Shown: positions 1 through 9,191, numbered from the stretch's first letter. The stretch: DNA of 64,000 nucleotides from Aurantimonas coralicida DSM 14790 (GCF_000421645.1 NZ_ATXK01000002.1:620001-684000), one strand, 5' to 3'. Notes: generated by a model from the sequence alone, not told the origin. Made by a program: numbers and translations.

Positions 1-201
1 GAGGCGCCGAAGCCCGAATTCGACGCGGTGAAGGACCAGGTCCGCCAGGTCGTGCTGCGCGAGAAATATATGGGCCTCGTCCAGAAGGCCCGCGACGAGC
101 TGCCGGTCGAATATGTCGACCCGGCGATGAAGAGCCAGGTCGAGGCGCTGGAGAAGTCGATGGATCCCGCGGCCGCTCCGGCCGCGCCCGCCGAGCAGTA
201 A
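1..201 (+). CDS. C-terminal end of a peptidyl-prolyl cis-trans isomerase (partial)
   Basis: An open frame enters from the left edge and ends at TAA (199-201), giving 66 residues. The tail is charged and helical with a final Ala/Pro-rich stretch, like the C-terminal helix of parvulin-type periplasmic isomerases (SurA/PrsA-like). In Hyphomicrobiales such a gene commonly precedes argJ, which starts 16 bases downstream here, so context supports the call more than the short tail does. The catalytic parvulin domain and any signal peptide lie outside the window. Confidence 0.6.
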   Translation, partial: EAPKPEFDAVKDQVRQVVLREKYMGLVQKARDELPVEYVDPAMKSQVEALEKSMDPAAAPAAPAEQ

Positions 202-217
202 GCGGTCGGCGATCCCC

Positions 218-1465
218 ATGGCCCAGTCCACCCCGGTCTCGCCTCTCGCCCCCACGGAACTGGCTGCGCTGCCGCCGATCGACGGCATGCGCATCGCCAC
301 GGCCGCGGCGGGGATCAAGTACAAGGGGCGCACCGACGTCCTGATGATGGTGTTCGACGCGCCGGCCGCGGTCGCGGGCGTCTTCACCACCTCGCGCTGC
401 CCGTCGGCCCCGGTCGACCATTGCCGGGCAAGCCTTTCCGGCGGCACGGCGCGGGCCGTCGTGGTCAATTCCGGCAATGCCAACGCCTTCACCGGCCGCC
501 GCGGCCGGCAGGCGACGGAGGCGACAGCCGAGGCCGCCGCCGACGCCGTGGGTGCGACGCCGCGCGAGGTGTTCCTGGCCTCGACCGGGGTGATCGGCGA
601 GCCGCTCGACGCCCACAAGTTCACCGGCCTGCTGGCAGGTCTTGCGGAAACGGCGGGCGCCGATGGCTGGCGCTCTGCGGCCGACGCGATCATGACCACC
701 GACACCTATCCCAAGCTCGCCACTCGCCAGGTGGCGATCGACGGGGTGACGGTGACGATCAACGGCATCGCCAAGGGCGCCGGCATGATCGCCCCCGACA
801 TGGCGACGATGCTGTCCTTCGTGGCGACCGACGCGGCGATCGCCGCGCCGGCCTTGCAGGCGATGCTCACGGAAGCCGTCGCGCCGAGCTTCAATTCGGT
901 GACGGTGGACAGCGACACCTCGACCTCCGACACGCTGCTGCTGTTCGCCACCGGCGCGGCCGCGGCGCGCGGCGGCGCTACGATCGAGACCGCCGACGAT
1001 CCGCGGCTCGACGGTTTCCGCGTGGCGCTGAGCGAGCTGCTTCTCGATCTCGCCCGGCAGGTGGCACGGGACGGCGAGGGCGCCCGCAAGGAGATCCAGG
1101 TCACCGTCGAGGGCGCGACCAGCGACGCGGCGGCCAAGCGCATCGCCCTGTCGATCGCCAATTCGCCGCTGGTCAAGACCGCCGTCGCCGGCGAGGACGC
1201 CAATTGGGGCCGCGTGGTCATGGCCGTCGGCAAGGCCGGCGAGGAAGCCGACCGCGACCGGCTGGCGATCCATTTCGGCGACATCCGCGTCGCGGTCGAC
1301 GGCGAGCGCGACCCGGACTATTCCGAAGACGCCGCGGCGGCCGTCATGCGCCACGCCGAAATCCCGATCCGGGTCGATCTCGGCCTCGGGCAGGGGCGCT
1401 GGACCGTCTATACCTGCGATCTCACCAAGGAATATGTCGCGATCAATGGCGATTACCGAAGCTGA
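218..1465 (+). CDS. argJ: ArgJ, glutamate N-acetyltransferase / amino-acid acetyltransferase
   Basis: This cytoplasmic arginine biosynthesis enzyme moves the acetyl group from N-acetylornithine to glutamate; bifunctional forms also make N-acetylglutamate from acetyl-CoA. At 415 residues it has full family length. The self-cleavage site is visible as MATML, with Thr197 the expected new N-terminal nucleophile of the beta chain. The N-terminal NSGNANA stretch and the C-terminal GDYRS also fit the family. Whether it is mono- or bifunctional cannot be told from sequence. The start is ATG with only a weak ribosome site. The 3' end overlaps the next gene, suggesting co-transcription with the GNAT and mutT genes. 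Confidence 0.95.
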   Translation: MAQSTPVSPLAPTELAALPPIDGMRIATAAAGIKYKGRTDVLMMVFDAPAAVAGVFTTSRCPSAPVDHCRASLSGGTARAVVVNSGNANAFTGRRGRQATEATAEAAADAVGATPREVFLASTGVIGEPLDAHKFTGLLAGLAETAGADGWRSAADAIMTTDTYPKLATRQVAIDGVTVTINGIAKGAGMIAPDMATMLSFVATDAAIAAPALQAMLTEAVAPSFNSVTVDSDTSTSDTLLLFATGAAAARGGATIETADDPRLDGFRVALSELLLDLARQVARDGEGARKEIQVTVEGATSDAAAKRIALSIANSPLVKTAVAGEDANWGRVVMAVGKAGEEADRDRLAIHFGDIRVAVDGERDPDYSEDAAAAVMRHAEIPIRVDLGLGQGRWTVYTCDLTKEYVAINGDYRS

Positions 1466-2234
1466 GAAGATGCGGCAGCTGGCCGTGGTGCGACGCCTGG
1501 AGGCGGCGGGCTTTCGCGCCTGGCCCGCCTCCTCGACCGGGTTCGACGGCACCTGGGCGGTGCGCGTCACCGCCTCGTTCCCGGCCAAGCGGCTGAACTC
1601 CGTCAATCCGCTCGACCCGTCCGACAATTCCGACATTCCTTCGCGCCTGCAGCGGGCGGCCAAGACCTTTGCCGAGCATGGCCGCTCGATCATGGTCCGC
1701 CAGTCGCCGCTGGCCCCGCCCGACCTCGTCGCCCATCTCGACGAGAAGGGCTGGTCGCGCTTCGACGAATCCCTGGTGATGACCGCCGATCTCGACAGTC
1801 TCGACCTCGCCGGGCAGGTGGATCGCATCCCGATCCGCGACATGAGCCGCTATGTCGAGGCGAGCCTGGCGGTACATGAGCGCGCGGCCGCACTGCGCTC
1901 GGGCCTGACCGGGGTGCTGGAATCGATCCGCCCGCCGACAGGGCTGTTCATCCGCGAGAACAAGGACGGCTCGCCGGTCGCCGTGGCGCTGGCGATCCAC
2001 GACAACGATCTGGCCGGCCTGCTCGACGTCGCCGTGCACCGCACGGAGCGCCAGCGCGGCGTCGGCCGCGACCTCGTCAAGACGGCGCTGCGCTATACCG
2101 CCCACAAGGGCGCCAAGACCGCCTGGGTACAGGTCGAGGCCGACAATGCGGCCGGGCTGTCGCTCTATCGTTCGCTCGGCTTCAACGAGGCCTATCGCTA
2201 CGTCTACCGCGCCCCGCCGGGCGGCGGCGCGTGA
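1446..2234 (+). CDS. GNAT family N-acetyltransferase
   Basis: This is a 262-residue GNAT-fold acyltransferase. The C-terminal half carries the acetyl-CoA binding motif QRGVGRDLV followed by the typical strand and helix ending in SLYRSLGF. The N-terminal half is an additional region common in two-part GNAT proteins. The substrate is unknown. The start is ambiguous: ATG at 1446 is used here; ATG 1434 has AAGGA almost directly in front and ATG 1470 is also possible. All overlap or abut the argJ stop, so translation is probably coupled. The end overlaps mutT by GTGA. Homologues often sit between argJ and mutT in this order. Confidence 0.85.
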   Translation: MAITEAEKMRQLAVVRRLEAAGFRAWPASSTGFDGTWAVRVTASFPAKRLNSVNPLDPSDNSDIPSRLQRAAKTFAEHGRSIMVRQSPLAPPDLVAHLDEKGWSRFDESLVMTADLDSLDLAGQVDRIPIRDMSRYVEASLAVHERAAALRSGLTGVLESIRPPTGLFIRENKDGSPVAVALAIHDNDLAGLLDVAVHRTERQRGVGRDLVKTALRYTAHKGAKTAWVQVEADNAAGLSLYRSLGFNEAYRYVYRAPPGGGA

Positions 2235-2644
2235 GCGGGCCGGGGCAGCGCCTGCTGCTGGTCGTCGCCTGTGCGCTGGTCGATTCCGACGGCCGCATCC
2301 TCATCGCCGAACGGCCCGCCGGCAAGGCGCTGGCTGGCCTGTGGGAGTTTCCCGGCGGCAAGCTCGAGCCGGGCGAGACGCCCGAGGCGACGCTGATCCG
2401 CGAACTGCGCGAGGAACTGGGCATCGAGACGAAGGCGGCGTGCCTGGCGCCGCTGACCTTTGCCAGCCATTCCTATGACGACTTCCACCTCCTGATGCCG
2501 CTCTATGTCTGCCGGCGCTACGAGGGCATCGCCATGCCGCGTGAGGGCCAGCGGCTGAAATGGGTCCGGCCGGCACAATTGCGCGACTATCCGATGCCGC
2601 CGGCCGACGAGCCGTTGATCCCGCATCTGATCGAACTGCTCTGA
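2231..2644 (+). CDS. mutT: MutT, 8-oxo-dGTP diphosphatase
   Basis: This Nudix hydrolase sanitises the nucleotide pool by converting 8-oxo-dGTP to the monophosphate, preventing A:T to C:G transversions. The complete Nudix box G-x5-E-x7-RELREELGI spans residues 43-65, and 137 residues is the usual MutT length. The GTG start at 2231 overlaps the preceding TGA, which indicates translational coupling with the GNAT gene. Position after argJ and a GNAT gene is a recurrent arrangement in this order. Other small Nudix enzymes cannot be fully excluded, but length and context favour MutT. Confidence 0.88.
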   Translation: MSGPGQRLLLVVACALVDSDGRILIAERPAGKALAGLWEFPGGKLEPGETPEATLIRELREELGIETKAACLAPLTFASHSYDDFHLLMPLYVCRRYEGIAMPREGQRLKWVRPAQLRDYPMPPADEPLIPHLIELL

Positions 2645-2649
2645 GCCGT

Positions 2650-2669
2650 CCCGCCGGGGCTTCGGCGGG
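2650..2669 (+). terminator. GC-rich hairpin after mutT
   Basis: CCCGCCG and CGGCGGG pair perfectly around a six-base loop five bases after the mutT stop. No T-run follows, so this is at most a weak or Rho-assisted terminator. Confidence 0.3.
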
Positions 2670-2780
2670 GAGGTGGCGCGGCCCAAGACCGGGTGCACTG
2701 TGGCGCGCATCGCCGGCTTAAGGGCTCCTTCACCATCCACTGGCATGATCGGACCCTCACTTCCGCCTTGCGAGGGGACC

Positions 2781-3092
2781 ATGCGCACGATCGACAGGCA
2801 CGAAGATCGGATCGAGGAGCCGGCGTCGGACATCCCGGCGGCAGGCACCGGTCTGTTCCGTGCGACACTGCTGTTCGGCGCTCTGGCGGTGTTCCTGTCG
2901 CTGCTGGTGCCGCCGATCGCCGAGCGCAGCGCCAGCTATGTGGCCGGCGACAATCGTCCCGATCTCGACATGATGGCGACGGGCTCCGTCGCCAAGTCCA
3001 GCGAATACACGCTCCGCCGCAGCGTCCTGCAGCCGGCCGATGCCGCGCCTTGCGTGATCTACGCCGACGGCCGCCGCCTCGGCAGCTGCTGA
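2781..3092 (+). CDS. Small single-pass membrane protein of unknown function
   Basis: This is a 103-residue protein that I do not recognise by family. It has an acidic/basic N-terminal cytoplasmic stretch, one clear hydrophobic segment at about residues 27-44 (TLLFGALAVFLSLLVPP), and a C-terminal part containing two cysteines, one of them the last residue. The start at ATG 2781 is chosen because GAGGGG lies 4-9 bases upstream; an upstream GTG at 2673 would add an unlikely Pro-rich leader. It is flanked by mutT and an RsmC-like gene with its own gaps, so it may be monocistronic. No function can be proposed. Confidence 0.6.
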   Translation: MRTIDRHEDRIEEPASDIPAAGTGLFRATLLFGALAVFLSLLVPPIAERSASYVAGDNRPDLDMMATGSVAKSSEYTLRRSVLQPADAAPCVIYADGRRLGSC

Positions 3093-3249
3093 GGGCATTC
3101 GGCGCGCAGGCGAGAGGCACGCCGCAGGGACGGTTGGACACCTTCGCCATGCTTTCGATGCGATCCGGCCGATCCAGGCCCGTACCGCCAGCGCGGTTCT
3201 GTCGCCAAACCGCTTTTTGCCGGGGCGGCAAAGCTGCTATGGCACGGCG

Positions 3250-4176
3250 GTGACGAAACTTGATCCTTCCCCCTCGCCGCGCAGCGCCGTCTATGGCGCG
3301 CCGCTTTCCAGTCTCGTGGACGTGCCGGCCGGCGCCGTGCAGCTGTCGCCGCTGCGGCCCGGCGCCGAGGCGCTGGAGGCCCAGCCCGATGCGGCCTTCG
3401 CCGAACTGGTGATCGCCGCGCCCCCCGGCTCGATCGAGCGGCGCTTCGTGCTGGCCCATGCCCTGCGCACGTTGGCGCCCGGCGGCGCGATGACGGTGCT
3501 GGCGGCCAAGGACAAGGGCGGCCAGCGACTGCGCGGCGAGCTGGAAGCCTTCGGATGCGAAATCGCCGAGCATTACAAGTCGCGCCAGCGCGTCTGTTCG
3601 CTGGTGCGGCCGGAGACGCTGCACGGCCTGGAAGACGCCATCGCGGCGGGCGCGCCCGTCACGGTCGAGGAGATCGGGCTGCGCTCCCAGCCGGGGATCT
3701 TCTCGTGGAACCGGGTCGATCCGGGAACCTCGCTGCTGCTGCGCCATCTGCCGAAGCTCGCCGGCCGCGGCGCCGATCTGGGCGCCGGTCTGGGCGTCCT
3801 GTCGCAGGCCGTCCTGGCGTCCCCGGCGGTCGAGGAACTGACGCTGGTCGAGATCGACCGCCGCGCCGTCGAGGCGTCGAAGGTCAACGTCACCGATCCG
3901 CGGGCACGCTTCGTCTGGGCCGACGCCCGCGAAACGGCGCTGGGCGATCTCCACTTCATCGTCTCGAACCCGCCCTTCCACAGCGAGGGGATCGAGGATC
4001 GCGGGCTCGGCCAGGCCTTCATCACGGCCGCGGGGCGGATGCTGCGCCGCTCCGGCACGCTGTATCTCGTGGCCAACCGGCACATGCCCTATGAAGAGGT
4101 GCTGCGAACCAGCTTCAGGAGCGTGAAGCCGCTGGCCGACGAGGCCGGCTACAAGATCTTCGAGGCGCGCAAGTGA
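3250..4176 (+). CDS. RsmC-like class I SAM-dependent RNA methyltransferase
   Basis: This 308-residue protein has the two-part architecture of RsmC (16S rRNA m2G1207 methyltransferase). The N-terminal half is a degenerate methyltransferase-like domain. The C-terminal half has the SAM-binding motif ADLGAGLGVLSQ and the catalytic NPPFH motif at residues 240-244. The expected role is ribosomal RNA guanine methylation in the cytoplasm, although related NPPF/Y enzymes modify other bases or proteins. The GTG at 3250 is preferred over TTG 3217 because it places MTKLD at the N-terminus; no strong ribosome site is seen. The stop overlaps the rsuA start, so the two RNA modification genes are coupled. 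An inverted repeat (TTTGCCG/CGGCAAA, 3216-3232) lies just upstream. Confidence 0.8.
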   Translation: MTKLDPSPSPRSAVYGAPLSSLVDVPAGAVQLSPLRPGAEALEAQPDAAFAELVIAAPPGSIERRFVLAHALRTLAPGGAMTVLAAKDKGGQRLRGELEAFGCEIAEHYKSRQRVCSLVRPETLHGLEDAIAAGAPVTVEEIGLRSQPGIFSWNRVDPGTSLLLRHLPKLAGRGADLGAGLGVLSQAVLASPAVEELTLVEIDRRAVEASKVNVTDPRARFVWADARETALGDLHFIVSNPPFHSEGIEDRGLGQAFITAAGRMLRRSGTLYLVANRHMPYEEVLRTSFRSVKPLADEAGYKIFEARK

Positions 4177-4928
4177 GCAAGACGCCGACATCGCGGCTCG
4201 ACCGGCTGCTGGCCAATATGGGCTACGCCTCGCGGCGCGAGATCCAGATGCTGGCGAAGAACGGTCGCATCCGGCTCGACGGCGCCGCCTACCACGACGC
4301 CGACAAACGGATCGCGCTGACGCCCGATCTGGAGGCGCGGCTGGTGGTCGATGGCGAGGCGCTCGATCCCTTGCCCGGCTTCGCGCTGATGCTGCACAAG
4401 CCGCTCGGCGTGACCTGCTCGCACAAGGAGGCGGGACCACTGGTCTACGATCTCCTGCCGCAGCGCTGGCGCCGGCGCGACCCCGCCATCTCGACGGTCG
4501 GCCGGCTCGACAAGGAGACCTCCGGCCTCCTGCTGATGACCGACGACGGCAAGCTCCTGCATCGCATCATCTCGCCGAAGCGCCATGTCGCCAAGCGCTA
4601 TCGCGTGCATCTGGCCCGGCCGATGACCGGCGACGAGGCCGCGCTATTCGCCGCGGGCACGCTGATGCTGGAGGGCGAGGAGAAGCCGCTGGCGCCGGCG
4701 GAGCTGGAGGTCGTGGGACCGCAGGAGGCGGTACTCAAGGTGCACGAGGGCCGCTACCACCAGGTGCGCCGGATGTTCGCGGCGACGGGCAACCATGTCG
4801 AGGCGCTGCACCGCGAATCCGTCGGCGGCCTGAGCCTGCCGGCCGACCTCGCGCCCGGCGCGATCCGCCGGCTGGACGACGCCGATCTCACCGCGATCTT
4901 CGACGGCGGAGCCCGGAGCGGCGGCTGA
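4173..4928 (+). CDS. rsuA: RsuA-type 16S rRNA pseudouridine synthase
   Basis: This 251-residue enzyme isomerises uridine to pseudouridine in rRNA; RsuA acts at position 516 of 16S rRNA. It has an N-terminal S4 RNA-binding domain (about residues 7-50, beginning SRLDRLLANMGYASRRE) and the RsuA/RluB/E/F catalytic motif GRLDKETSG with the catalytic Asp113. The GTG start at 4173 overlaps the TGA of the RsmC-like gene, so expression is coupled. RluE/RluF-type specificity cannot be excluded without alignment, but length and the presence of the S4 domain favour RsuA. Confidence 0.85.
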   Translation: MSKTPTSRLDRLLANMGYASRREIQMLAKNGRIRLDGAAYHDADKRIALTPDLEARLVVDGEALDPLPGFALMLHKPLGVTCSHKEAGPLVYDLLPQRWRRRDPAISTVGRLDKETSGLLLMTDDGKLLHRIISPKRHVAKRYRVHLARPMTGDEAALFAAGTLMLEGEEKPLAPAELEVVGPQEAVLKVHEGRYHQVRRMFAATGNHVEALHRESVGGLSLPADLAPGAIRRLDDADLTAIFDGGARSGG

Positions 4929-5032
4929 TCGCTGCGCGGGGGCAGGGCGGATCGGCGCCGCGCCCACCCCCAGGGGAGCAGGCAGGCCCGCGCCGGTATG
5001 ATCGCATTCCGCGCTCCGACCCTGGCATGCGA

Positions 5033-5061
5033 GGACAGCACCGCCGGAAGCGGTGCCGTCC
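5033..5061. terminator. Hairpin between convergent rsuA and tautomerase genes
   Basis: A 12-base-pair stem with one mismatch (left arm GGACAGCACCGC, right arm GCGGTGCCGTCC, loop CGGAA) sits in the gap between genes that run towards each other. No strong T-run follows on either strand, so it is a plausible but weak shared terminator. Confidence 0.4.
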
Positions 5062-5085
5062 TGTCATGTCCGGCGTCGTCCTGCG

Positions 5086-5319
5086 TCAGGCGTGTTCGAG
5101 CGCGCTCGCGGACTGCATCGCCAGGATGTCGTTGGTCGTGATCGCCTTGCCGCCGATGCCCCATTCGCCGCTGGCCAGCTCCTGGATCCGGACCCAGGTG
5201 ACGCCGCGCATCGCTTCGCCCTCGATCCTGACCATGGCATCGGTGACCGTTTCGATCATCTCCTTCTTCTGCTCCGGCGTGAAGACGCCCTTGATGAGTT
5301 GAATATCGACAAGCGGCAT
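5086..5319 (-). CDS. Tautomerase-superfamily protein (4-oxalocrotonate tautomerase-like)
   Basis: After loss of the initiator Met this 76-residue protein begins with Pro (PLVDIQLIKG), the catalytic base of the tautomerase superfamily. The C-terminal WGIGG motif is also conserved. The start is fixed by the Pro rule and by GGAGAA upstream. Unlike classical 4-oxalocrotonate tautomerase, position 11 is Val rather than the substrate-binding Arg; an Arg is retained in TWVRI. The substrate is therefore unlikely to be 2-hydroxymuconate and is unknown. No aromatic degradation genes lie nearby. The gene is convergent with rsuA and divergent from the winged-helix regulator at 5484. Confidence 0.8.
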   Translation of the reverse strand: MPLVDIQLIKGVFTPEQKKEMIETVTDAMVRIEGEAMRGVTWVRIQELASGEWGIGGKAITTNDILAMQSASALEHA

Positions 5320-5483
5320 ATCCGTTCTCCATTGCTTGAGGTCGGCTGCAGTCGGACCGGGCCGACCCATACGGCTTAGCGCGCGCCGCGAGCCGATGCT
5401 GGAAGGCGGCGTGGAGAGCGCCCGGAGATTTCGTGGAGATGTGCTAGGCTCCCGCCGGGTTACGCTGCCCGCAAGGCAGGTCG

Positions 5484-7031
5484 ATGCGATACGTCTTCGA
5501 ACCGTTCGAACTCGAGCCCATGAAGGGCGAATTGCGACGCGACGGCCAGCCCGTCGCGGTGGAGCCGCAGGTCTTTGCCCTGCTCCTGCTTCTCGTCGAG
5601 AATTCCGAGCGCATGGTCTCCAAGGAGGAGATCGTCGAGAAGATCTGGGACGGACGGGCCGTGTCCGACGCCGCGGTGTCCAGCCGGATCAAGTCGGCCC
5701 GGCGGGCGCTGGGCGACGACGGACGCCAGCAGCGCCTGATCCGCACGCTGCACGGGCGCGGCATCCGCTTCGTCGGCGAGGTGGCGATCGTCGTCGCGCC
5801 GCCGGCTGCCGCCGACCCGGTGGACAGCGCGACACGCGGCCTGCCCGCGGGCCGGCCGTCGATCGCCGTGCTGCCGTTCCGCGCGATCGGCACGCCGGGG
5901 GCCTATGGAGCCATCGGCGAGGCGGTGGCGCATGATCTGATCGCCTCGCTCTCAAGGCTGCGCTGGCTCGACGTCATCGCCCGCGGCTCGTCCTTCCGGT
6001 TCCGCACGCCCAAGGTCGATGTCGACGAGATCGGCCGCCTCCTGAATGTCGGCTATTGCCTCTCGGGGATCGTCGAGATCTTCGGCTCTTCGATCACGAT
6101 CATCGTCGAACTGGTCGACACGCGCAGCGGCAGCATCCTGTGGGGCGATCACATCGATGCGAAGATCGACGACGTGCATGCCGTGCGGGCGAGGGTGGTG
6201 GCGGAGGTGGTCGCCGCCCTGGAGGTCCGGATCCCGCTGAACGAGGCCAGCCTGGCGACCCTTTCGGGCCCGGAGAACCTCGACGCCTGGGCGGCCTACC
6301 ATCTCGGGCTGAAGCATCTCTATCGCTTCAATCGACAGGACAATGCGGCCGCAACGAACCTGTTCGCCCTGGCGATCGAGAAGGAGCCGCGCTTTGCACG
6401 GGGATATGCGGGCCTGTCCTCCGCCAATTTCCAGGGGGCGTTCCTGCGTTATGGCGACCGCAAGCACGACCGGGCCGAGGCGCGGCGATGTGCCGAGCGC
6501 AGCGTCGAGCTGGACCCGGTCGATCCCTTCGCGAATTTCGCCCTGGGCCGGTCGTTCTGGCTGGCGGGCGACATCGACGCCAGCCTGCCCTGGCTCGACC
6601 GGTCGACCGAGCTCAGCCCCAATTACGCGCAGGGTTTCTATGCGCGGGCATGGGCCGATACGATCACCGAACGCAATCTCGACGGCAGCGACAATGTCGA
6701 TCGCGCGCTGGCGCTGAGCCCGCTGGACCCGTTCCGCTATGCCATGCTCGGGACCTGGGCGCTGATCTGCCTCAGCCGCAGCCAGACCGCCGAGGCGGCG
6801 GTCTGGGGCGATCGGGCGGCGCGGGCGCCCGGGGCCCATGTGCTGATTGCCCTGATCGCGCTGGTGGCGCGCGAGTTGAACGGCGACAGCCGGGAAGCGG
6901 CCGCCTGGGCGCGGGATGTCCGCAACCGGCGCAGCGGCCTCTCGCGTGCGCATTTCTTCGCCGCCTTTCCCTACAAGGAGGGATCGTTGAAGCGCGGCAT
7001 CGCCCACGCGCTTCGGCAACACGGCTTCTAG
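5484..7031 (+). CDS. Winged-helix (OmpR/CadC-type) regulator with TolB-like and TPR regions
   Basis: This 515-residue one-component regulator has a Trans_reg_C winged helix at residues 1-100; the recognition region includes VSSRIKSARRALGDD and the wing RTLHGRGIRFVGEV. A TolB-like segment begins near SIAVLPFRAIG (about residue 118), and tetratricopeptide-like helices follow from about 275 to the end. No transmembrane segment is obvious, unlike CadC. Proteins of this build are common in Hyphomicrobiales and their signals are mostly unknown. AAGGCAGG precedes the ATG. The adjacent divergent tautomerase gene is a possible target, but there is no direct evidence. Confidence 0.8.
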   Translation: MRYVFEPFELEPMKGELRRDGQPVAVEPQVFALLLLLVENSERMVSKEEIVEKIWDGRAVSDAAVSSRIKSARRALGDDGRQQRLIRTLHGRGIRFVGEVAIVVAPPAAADPVDSATRGLPAGRPSIAVLPFRAIGTPGAYGAIGEAVAHDLIASLSRLRWLDVIARGSSFRFRTPKVDVDEIGRLLNVGYCLSGIVEIFGSSITIIVELVDTRSGSILWGDHIDAKIDDVHAVRARVVAEVVAALEVRIPLNEASLATLSGPENLDAWAAYHLGLKHLYRFNRQDNAAATNLFALAIEKEPRFARGYAGLSSANFQGAFLRYGDRKHDRAEARRCAERSVELDPVDPFANFALGRSFWLAGDIDASLPWLDRSTELSPNYAQGFYARAWADTITERNLDGSDNVDRALALSPLDPFRYAMLGTWALICLSRSQTAEAAVWGDRAARAPGAHVLIALIALVARELNGDSREAAAWARDVRNRRSGLSRAHFFAAFPYKEGSLKRGIAHALRQHGF

Positions 7032-7079
7032 AAGGACGCCATCCTCGAAGAGTGTCCGCGCCCGCGACGCCGTCGCCGC

Positions 7080-7976
7080 CTACAGCTTGTCGGAGCGATC
7101 CTTCAGGGCGTCGGCAAGGCTTGCCCTGGCGCTGCCGGGCTTGAGGGGCTTCTGCTGGCTTTCATGCGGGCGCCAGCCGGAAAGGTAGATGATGTCGAAG
7201 GTCGCGCGGATGCGCCCGTCCGGATCGGAGAAGCGTTCGGCGTAGATTTCGGCGGCGCGCAGGAACAGCCGGCGCGAGGCGGGGCGGCGGGAGCGCTCGA
7301 CCAGCATGTTGGCCATGCCCATGGCGCGCAGATCGGCCATCAGTTCGAACAGGGAATCGTAGCGCACCGTCAGCCGGTCCTGGTCGGTCACCGGCAGGGC
7401 GAAGCCGGCCCGCTGCAGGAGACCGCCGGCATCGCGCACGTCGGCGAAGGGCGCGACGCGCGGCGACACGCCGCCGAGGAGTTCGGCCTCCGCCGCAAAC
7501 AGCGAGGCGCGCAATTCGTTGAGCGTGCCGCCGCCCAGAAGCGCGCAGAGGAAGAGCCCGTCGGGCTTCAGCGCGCGCCGCAGCTGCACGAGGGCGCCGG
7601 GCGTGTCGTTGGTCAAGTGCAGCGACAGGGTCGAGACGATCAGGTCGACGCTCTCGGCGGCCAGCGGCAGCATCTCCTCGTCGCCGACGACGGCCATGGG
7701 GCTGTCGCCGAGAAGGGCGGGCAGGCGTTCGATGCGCAGGACGCGGCCGGCCTGGCCGCCCTGTTCCAGAAAGCGCGCCATCTCGCCGGTATGGCCGCCG
7801 AGATCGACGGCGGTCTCGAACTTGCGGTCGACCAGCGACAGCCGGTCGGCGAGTTCGGCGGCGATGGCCTTCAGAAGGAAGCGCGGGCTGTCGGAGGTCG
7901 CGGCCGCGTGCCAGCGCCGGCGGCGGCGGTCGAGGAGCGCCCGGTCGAAGACGATGTGGTCGGGAGCGTCGGGCAT
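7080..7976 (-). CDS. BioC/NDUFAF5-like SAM-dependent methyltransferase
   Basis: This 298-residue class I methyltransferase has SAM motif I (ETAVDLGGHTGEMARFL) and a later LIVSTLSLHLTND region typical of the BioC/NDUFAF5 group. Alphaproteobacterial relatives next to comF resemble mitochondrial NDUFAF5, a complex I assembly arginine hydroxylase, more than true biotin-pathway BioC, and no bio genes are nearby. The start at 7976 gives MPDAPDHIVFDR, the usual N-terminus; longer alternatives would add a basic leader. It is divergent from comF, a pairing frequent in this order. The reaction is unassigned. Confidence 0.8.
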   Translation of the reverse strand: MPDAPDHIVFDRALLDRRRRRWHAAATSDSPRFLLKAIAAELADRLSLVDRKFETAVDLGGHTGEMARFLEQGGQAGRVLRIERLPALLGDSPMAVVGDEEMLPLAAESVDLIVSTLSLHLTNDTPGALVQLRRALKPDGLFLCALLGGGTLNELRASLFAAEAELLGGVSPRVAPFADVRDAGGLLQRAGFALPVTDQDRLTVRYDSLFELMADLRAMGMANMLVERSRRPASRRLFLRAAEIYAERFSDPDGRIRATFDIIYLSGWRPHESQQKPLKPGSARASLADALKDRSDKL

Positions 7977-8138
7977 GGGGTTCTCGGCTTCGGTCAATCT
8001 GGTCGGGCGCGGCGACAGGCGCTTGTAGCTTGTCGCAGGTGGAGTATCGTCAAGCACAGGGAGGCGCGACCGGCTTCGCGTATCGAGGAGGAAGCCGATC
8101 CGCCCTGCGGGCACTGCGCACCAGGGACGGGCGGAACG

Positions 8139-8888
8139 ATGAGCTTATTCAGGCGCGGTTCGGCGGCGATCACCGGCTCCCTCGGCCGGCTGCTCTTTCC
8201 GCCTGTCTGTCCCGGCTGCCAGGCGGCGGTCACCGGTTCCGGCACGGTGTGCTGCGCCTGCTGGCCGAAGCTGCGTTTCATCGAACGTCCCTATTGCGAG
8301 GTTCTCGGGCTACCCTTCGCCTATGATCTGGGCAAGGGGTTCCTCTCGGCCGAGGCCATCGCCGAGCCGCCGCCCTTTGCCCGGCTGCGTGCCGCGGTGC
8401 TCTACGAGGATCTGGCGGCGCGCCTCGTCAGCTCGCTGAAATATGCCGACCGCACCGATCTGGTGCCGCTGATGGCCGGCTGGATGAGCCGCGCCGGGGC
8501 CGAGCTGATCGCCGATGCGGAGGTCGTCGTGCCAGTGCCGCTACATCCCGGCCGCCTGTGGCGGCGGCGGTTCAACCAGTCGGCGGAGATCGCCCGGCTG
8601 GTGGCGCGCGGCGCCAAGCTGTCCTTCTCGCCGCTGTCGCTGAAGCGGGTGAAGGCGACGCGCAGCCAGGTCGGGCTCGGTCCCGCCCAGCGCCGCGCCA
8701 ATGTCCGCGGCGCCTTCCAGGTGGTGGAGACCCGCCGCGACGAGCTGGACGGACGCCGGGTGCTGCTGGTCGACGACGTCTATACGACCGGCGCCACCGT
8801 CGCGAGCGCCACCCGGGCGCTGAAGCGGGCCGGGGCCCGCGACGTCGACGTGCTCACCTTCGCAAGGGTTGCGACCGGCACCGAGTGA
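8139..8888 (+). CDS. comF: ComF family phosphoribosyltransferase-like protein
   Basis: This 249-residue ComF/GntX-type protein starts with a short zinc-ribbon-like region (CPGC at residues 24-27 and CCAC at 38-41) and ends with a type I phosphoribosyltransferase domain. The PRPP loop VLLVDDVYTTGAT is at residues 208-220. In competent bacteria ComF is needed for DNA uptake; elsewhere its role is unclear. The start at ATG 8139 matches the family N-terminus; the open frame continues upstream but that part is antisense to the methyltransferase gene. It is followed after 40 bases by grxC, probably in one transcript. Confidence 0.85.
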   Translation: MSLFRRGSAAITGSLGRLLFPPVCPGCQAAVTGSGTVCCACWPKLRFIERPYCEVLGLPFAYDLGKGFLSAEAIAEPPPFARLRAAVLYEDLAARLVSSLKYADRTDLVPLMAGWMSRAGAELIADAEVVVPVPLHPGRLWRRRFNQSAEIARLVARGAKLSFSPLSLKRVKATRSQVGLGPAQRRANVRGAFQVVETRRDELDGRRVLLVDDVYTTGATVASATRALKRAGARDVDVLTFARVATGTE

Positions 8889-8928
8889 AGCCATATGCTG
8901 GTCCTCAACCAGCTGGGAATGACACTCC

Positions 8929-9186
8929 ATGCCGAATGTGACGATCTACACCCGACAGCTCTGCGGTTTCTGTTCGCGCGCCAAGCAGCTTCTCGACCAG
9001 AAGAACGTAGCCTACGAGGAGAAGGACGCCTCGTCCTCGCCGCAGCTGCGCCAGGAAATGCGCGAGCGCGGCAACGGCGCCGCCACCTTCCCGCAGATCT
9101 TCATCGGCGACACCCATGTCGGCGGCTGCGACGAGCTCTACGCCCTGGAGCGCGCCGGCAAGCTGGACCCGTTGCTGGCCGCCTGA
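8929..9186 (+). CDS. grxC: Glutaredoxin 3
   Basis: This 85-residue cytoplasmic thiol-disulfide oxidoreductase uses glutathione to reduce disulfides. The active site is CGFC at residues 12-15, a variant of the usual CPYC with Gly in place of Pro; the GSH-binding TFPQIFIGDTHVGGCDEL region is intact. The order comF-grxC-nitrilase-DUF1178-ubiG is conserved in many Hyphomicrobiales. GGGA precedes the ATG. The CGFC variant occurs in alphaproteobacterial GrxC proteins, so it is not a defect. Confidence 0.93.
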   Translation: MPNVTIYTRQLCGFCSRAKQLLDQKNVAYEEKDASSSPQLRQEMRERGNGAATFPQIFIGDTHVGGCDELYALERAGKLDPLLAA

Positions 9187-9191
9187 CGGGG

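Noticed and set aside
3216-3232. TTTGCCG-GGG-CGGCAAA hairpin upstream of the RsmC-like gene as a terminator.
   Set aside because: No T-run follows in either direction and it lies close to the next start; it was mentioned with the gene but not called.
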